This document shows, piece after piece, positions 32,053 to 34,505 of a DNA stretch of 34,505 bases. Origin of the DNA: Desulfobacteraceae bacterium (GTDB lineage: Bacteria > Desulfobacterota > Desulfobulbia > Desulfobulbales > Desulfobulbaceae). The stretch lies in contig JALHJD010000020.1 of NCBI GenBank assembly GCA_022837185.1, forward strand, positions 1 to 34,505, given 5' to 3'. The notes under the pieces are model-generated. The model had not been told where the DNA came from. It ran no database searches and saw only the letters and a program-made list of their open reading frames with translations. How positions within the stretch are numbered: position 1 is the first letter of the stretch; the number at the start of each line of letters is the position of its first letter. Made by a program: the position numbers and the translations under genes.

Positions 32053-34505
32053 GATTGCCGGAGTTTTCCGTTAAGAAGCCGATTTTCACCTCCATGATCT
32101 ATGCCGCCATCGTCCTGCTGGGTGTTGTGACGCTGGTGTCCATGAAGGTGGATCTGCTCCCGAAAATCGATCCCCCTGTCATCACGGTCCTGACGACCTG
32201 GCCCGGCGCTTCCGCAATCGAGATCGAGCAGCGGGTTTCAAAGAAACTGGAAGACCAGCTCGGGATGATCGAGGGCGTAAGCGATCTCTACTCGAAATCG
32301 GTGGACAACCTCTCGGTGGTTTCGGCGAAGTTCAAATGGGGGACCGATCTTGACGTGAAGGTCGGGGATGTGCGGGACGCCGTCAACTTCGCAAAGCGCA
32401 GAATGCCTTCCGACATCGAGGAGCCGATCATTTTCCGGATGTCCTCGGGGACCGTTCCCGTGCTGGAAATCGCCCTGACGGCCGGGGCTTCCTACCCGGG
32501 GCTCTACCACTATGCCGACAGTGTCCTCGTGGAGGATCTCAAGCGGGTCCCCGGAGTCGGGCAGGTTCTCGTTTACGGGGGGCTGCGCAGGGAGATCCGG
32601 GTGGCGATGGACCTGGCGAAGCTCGAGGCCTACGGGTTGGCGCCCCAGGCGATCGCCGCCGCGCTGGAACGGGAAAACCTGAACGCCCCGGCCGGACCCC
32701 TCAAAGAAGGGCGGACTGCCTTCAATGTGCGCGTCCCCGGGAGGTTCAGGGACATCTCGGAGATCCGGGGACTGGTCGTAGGCGCCTGGCAGGGCAGGCC
32801 GGTCCATCTCGGTGATGTGGCGAGCGTCGAAGACACCTTTAAGGAACTCGAGATGAACGGATGGGTGAACGACAAGCCCTCCGTGATCCTGATTGTCCTC
32901 AAAAACAGCGACGCCAACACGATGGAAGTGGCGAAAGGCGTCAAGGAAAAGCTCCAGGAACTCAAGGCCGAACTTCCTTCAGATATCGAAACCACGATCC
33001 TGATGGACACCTCCGAGTACATCGGCAACTCGATCCGGGACCTGTCGCACTCCCTTTACTGGGGCATTGTCCTGGCCTTTCTCGTGACCTGGGCTTTCCT
33101 GAAGCGCTTCTCGGCGTCCCTGGTCGTCTGTGCTGCGATCCCTTTCTCCCTTTTGATCACGTTTACAGTGATGAAGCTTCTCGGCTACACCCTCAACATT
33201 ATGACGCTGATGGCCCTCTCGATGGCCGTGGGTATGGTCGTGGACAATGCTATCGTTTCCACCGACCAGATCATCTACCGCATGGAAAAGGGGGAGCGCA
33301 GGGGAATCGCTTCCATCCTCGGGGCGAGCGAAGTCGGAGGGGCCTTGCTGGGTTCCACCACGACCACGGTGGTCGTGCTGATGCCCCTGATTTTTGTTCA
33401 GGGCCTCGTTGGGGTTTTCTTTACTTCCCTCTGTGTCGTCATGATCGTGGCGGTGGCGATCTCCCTGTTTGTTTCCATCAGTTTCATCCCGATGGCCGGC
33501 AGCAAGGCCTTCAGCACGGAAACGGAAAACCTCAGGCTGCACGGATACACGGAAAAGTTTCTCCGGAAGCTGGAGTCAGGGTACAGGGATCTCCTTTCCT
33601 GGGGGCTGGACAGGCCGGCTGAGATCTTTGGAATTGCCGCGCTGTTCATGCTTCTGACGATCACCGGATTCAAATTCATCGGGACGGAACTTACTCCGGA
33701 GGCAGATACGAGCGAGATCTCAATCACTTTCCGGCTTCCCGAGGGAACGCGCCTGGAAACGACGGATGCTCTGGTCCGGGAAGTCGTCGAGTATGCGAGA
33801 AAGAACGTCCCCGAGCAGAAATACGTCTTCGGGTGGGACGGACAGACGGAAGAGGGCTACGGGATCGCCACGGGGAGCGAGGAAGGAAGCAACGTCGGGA
33901 CAGTGGGGCTGAAGCTCGTCGACAAGGCCGAAAGGAACCGCTCGGCCTTTGAAGTGGCCGAGCAGATCCGGAAATGGCTGGCAAAGAAACCGGGCATCCA
34001 GAAAATGACCGTTCTTGTCACCTCGCCGATCCAGGCGATGTTTCTGGGGTCCAAGCCGGTCAACATCGAAGTGTACGGTGACGACCTGAAAGAAACGGTC
34101 CAGGTGGCGGAAGAGATCAAAAACCGGCTCACGAGGATTCCGGGGGCGGTGGACGTGACCCTGAGCCAGAAACCGGACCGCCCGGAAATCCAGGTCCTGA
34201 TCGACCGGGAAAAGGCGGCCCTGCTGGGAGTCAGTACGGCCTCCATTGCTTCCACGCTGCGCATGTACTTTTACGGGGTTGAAACCGGAGAAAGCTTCTG
34301 GCAGGGGGAGGACGACTACCCCATCCGGATTCGCCTTGACAGCCGGCAACGGGATACCATGGATGTTTTGGACCGCCTGGTGGTCCCCGCTTCGACGGGC
34401 AAAGCGGTGAGGCTCTCCACTGTGGCCAGGATCGTGCAGGACAGCGGCCCTTCTGAAGTGAACCGGAAAAACCGCCAGAGGTACGTGGTCGTCGAAAGCA
34501 ACGTC
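32049..34505 (+). CDS. RND-family multidrug efflux permease, 3'-truncated by window edge
   Basis: The first 819 residues of an AcrB-like HAE-type RND transporter, which exports compounds using proton influx. The N-terminal helix (RLPEFSVKKPIFTSMIYAA), the porter-domain motif WPGASAIEIEQRVSKKLED and the TM2-TM6 block are all present. TM4 reads LMALSMAVGMVVDNAIVSTD, with Asp399 and Asn400 where AcrB has the Asp407-Asp408 proton relay pair. The second large periplasmic loop begins near residue 560 (GTELTPEADTSEISITFRLP) and is still open at the window end. The start is TTG 32049, overlapping the adaptor stop. Substrate class cannot be told from sequence. Confidence 0.92.
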   Translation, partial: MRLPEFSVKKPIFTSMIYAAIVLLGVVTLVSMKVDLLPKIDPPVITVLTTWPGASAIEIEQRVSKKLEDQLGMIEGVSDLYSKSVDNLSVVSAKFKWGTDLDVKVGDVRDAVNFAKRRMPSDIEEPIIFRMSSGTVPVLEIALTAGASYPGLYHYADSVLVEDLKRVPGVGQVLVYGGLRREIRVAMDLAKLEAYGLAPQAIAAALERENLNAPAGPLKEGRTAFNVRVPGRFRDISEIRGLVVGAWQGRPVHLGDVASVEDTFKELEMNGWVNDKPSVILIVLKNSDANTMEVAKGVKEKLQELKAELPSDIETTILMDTSEYIGNSIRDLSHSLYWGIVLAFLVTWAFLKRFSASLVVCAAIPFSLLITFTVMKLLGYTLNIMTLMALSMAVGMVVDNAIVSTDQIIYRMEKGERRGIASILGASEVGGALLGSTTTTVVVLMPLIFVQGLVGVFFTSLCVVMIVAVAISLFVSISFIPMAGSKAFSTETENLRLHGYTEKFLRKLESGYRDLLSWGLDRPAEIFGIAALFMLLTITGFKFIGTELTPEADTSEISITFRLPEGTRLETTDALVREVVEYARKNVPEQKYVFGWDGQTEEGYGIATGSEEGSNVGTVGLKLVDKAERNRSAFEVAEQIRKWLAKKPGIQKMTVLVTSPIQAMFLGSKPVNIEVYGDDLKETVQVAEEIKNRLTRIPGAVDVTLSQKPDRPEIQVLIDREKAALLGVSTASIASTLRMYFYGVETGESFWQGEDDYPIRIRLDSRQRDTMDVLDRLVVPASTGKAVRLSTVARIVQDSGPSEVNRKNRQRYVVVESNV

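Noticed and set aside
1..34505. CRISPR arrays, insertion sequences, integrases, tRNA or rRNA genes
   Set aside because: I looked for spaced direct repeats, transposase motifs and tRNA-like elements and saw none; the chimeric join has no mobile-element hallmarks.

Overview
The window appears to be two unrelated bacterial genome pieces joined near position 18,400-18,450. The main evidence is one open frame (18027-18986) that starts as an FMN nitroreductase and ends as the C-terminal half of a homoserine dehydrogenase. Both halves lack essential parts. Start-codon habit also changes there: all 17 genes called to the left start with ATG, while 6 of the 16 complete or right-truncated genes to the right start with GTG or TTG. 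The left piece is a GC-rich Gram-negative genome with a gene set I would guess is Desulfobacterota (Desulfobulbales-like). The right piece is a diderm whose gene content and order recall Synergistota. Both taxon guesses are inference from gene content, not from a search.

Left piece (1-~18,425). A CBS-domain fragment is coupled to an ArsB/NhaD-type ion transporter (100-1464, + strand). A long minus-strand operon (10763 down to 1524) follows. It encodes a Gly-rich exported protein, an outer-membrane-type lipoprotein, a membrane-anchored TPR/PEGA protein, a FHA-like/TM/PEGA x5/SUMF1 protein, an 84-residue exported protein, an ExbB/TolQ/MotA-type proton channel, and two paralogous proteins. Each paralogue has an ExbD/MotB-like transmembrane anchor, a coiled coil and a von Willebrand A domain. 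A near-consensus promoter drives the set. It looks like a proton-motive-force-powered trans-envelope machine and is the most interesting candidate system here. Next come rsmB, a coiled-coil hypothetical, an M24 Xaa-Pro-type peptidase, a 110-residue hypothetical, a small integral membrane protein and radA (both minus strand), the radical-SAM gene amrS and the truncated nitroreductase.

Right piece (~18,425-34,505, all + strand). A tightly packed housekeeping run holds the homoserine dehydrogenase remnant, a YfcE-type phosphodiesterase, a PHP-domain phosphoesterase, a threonine aldolase gene broken by an apparent ~32-nt deletion, a PmbA/TldD-family protein, an AMIN/Amidase_3 cell-wall amidase, a GerMN-domain protein, rph, rdgB, secG and a nicotinate phosphoribosyltransferase. 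The rplM-rpsI ribosomal operon follows, with a strong promoter and a strong intrinsic terminator. The window ends in a TetR-controlled RND efflux operon (tetR-tolC-MFP-RND). A GACCG-TT-CGGTC operator lies between the -35 and -10 of its promoter, and the pump gene runs off the right edge.

No CRISPR array, insertion sequence, rRNA or tRNA was recognised. No intergenic gap exceeds 300 bases.
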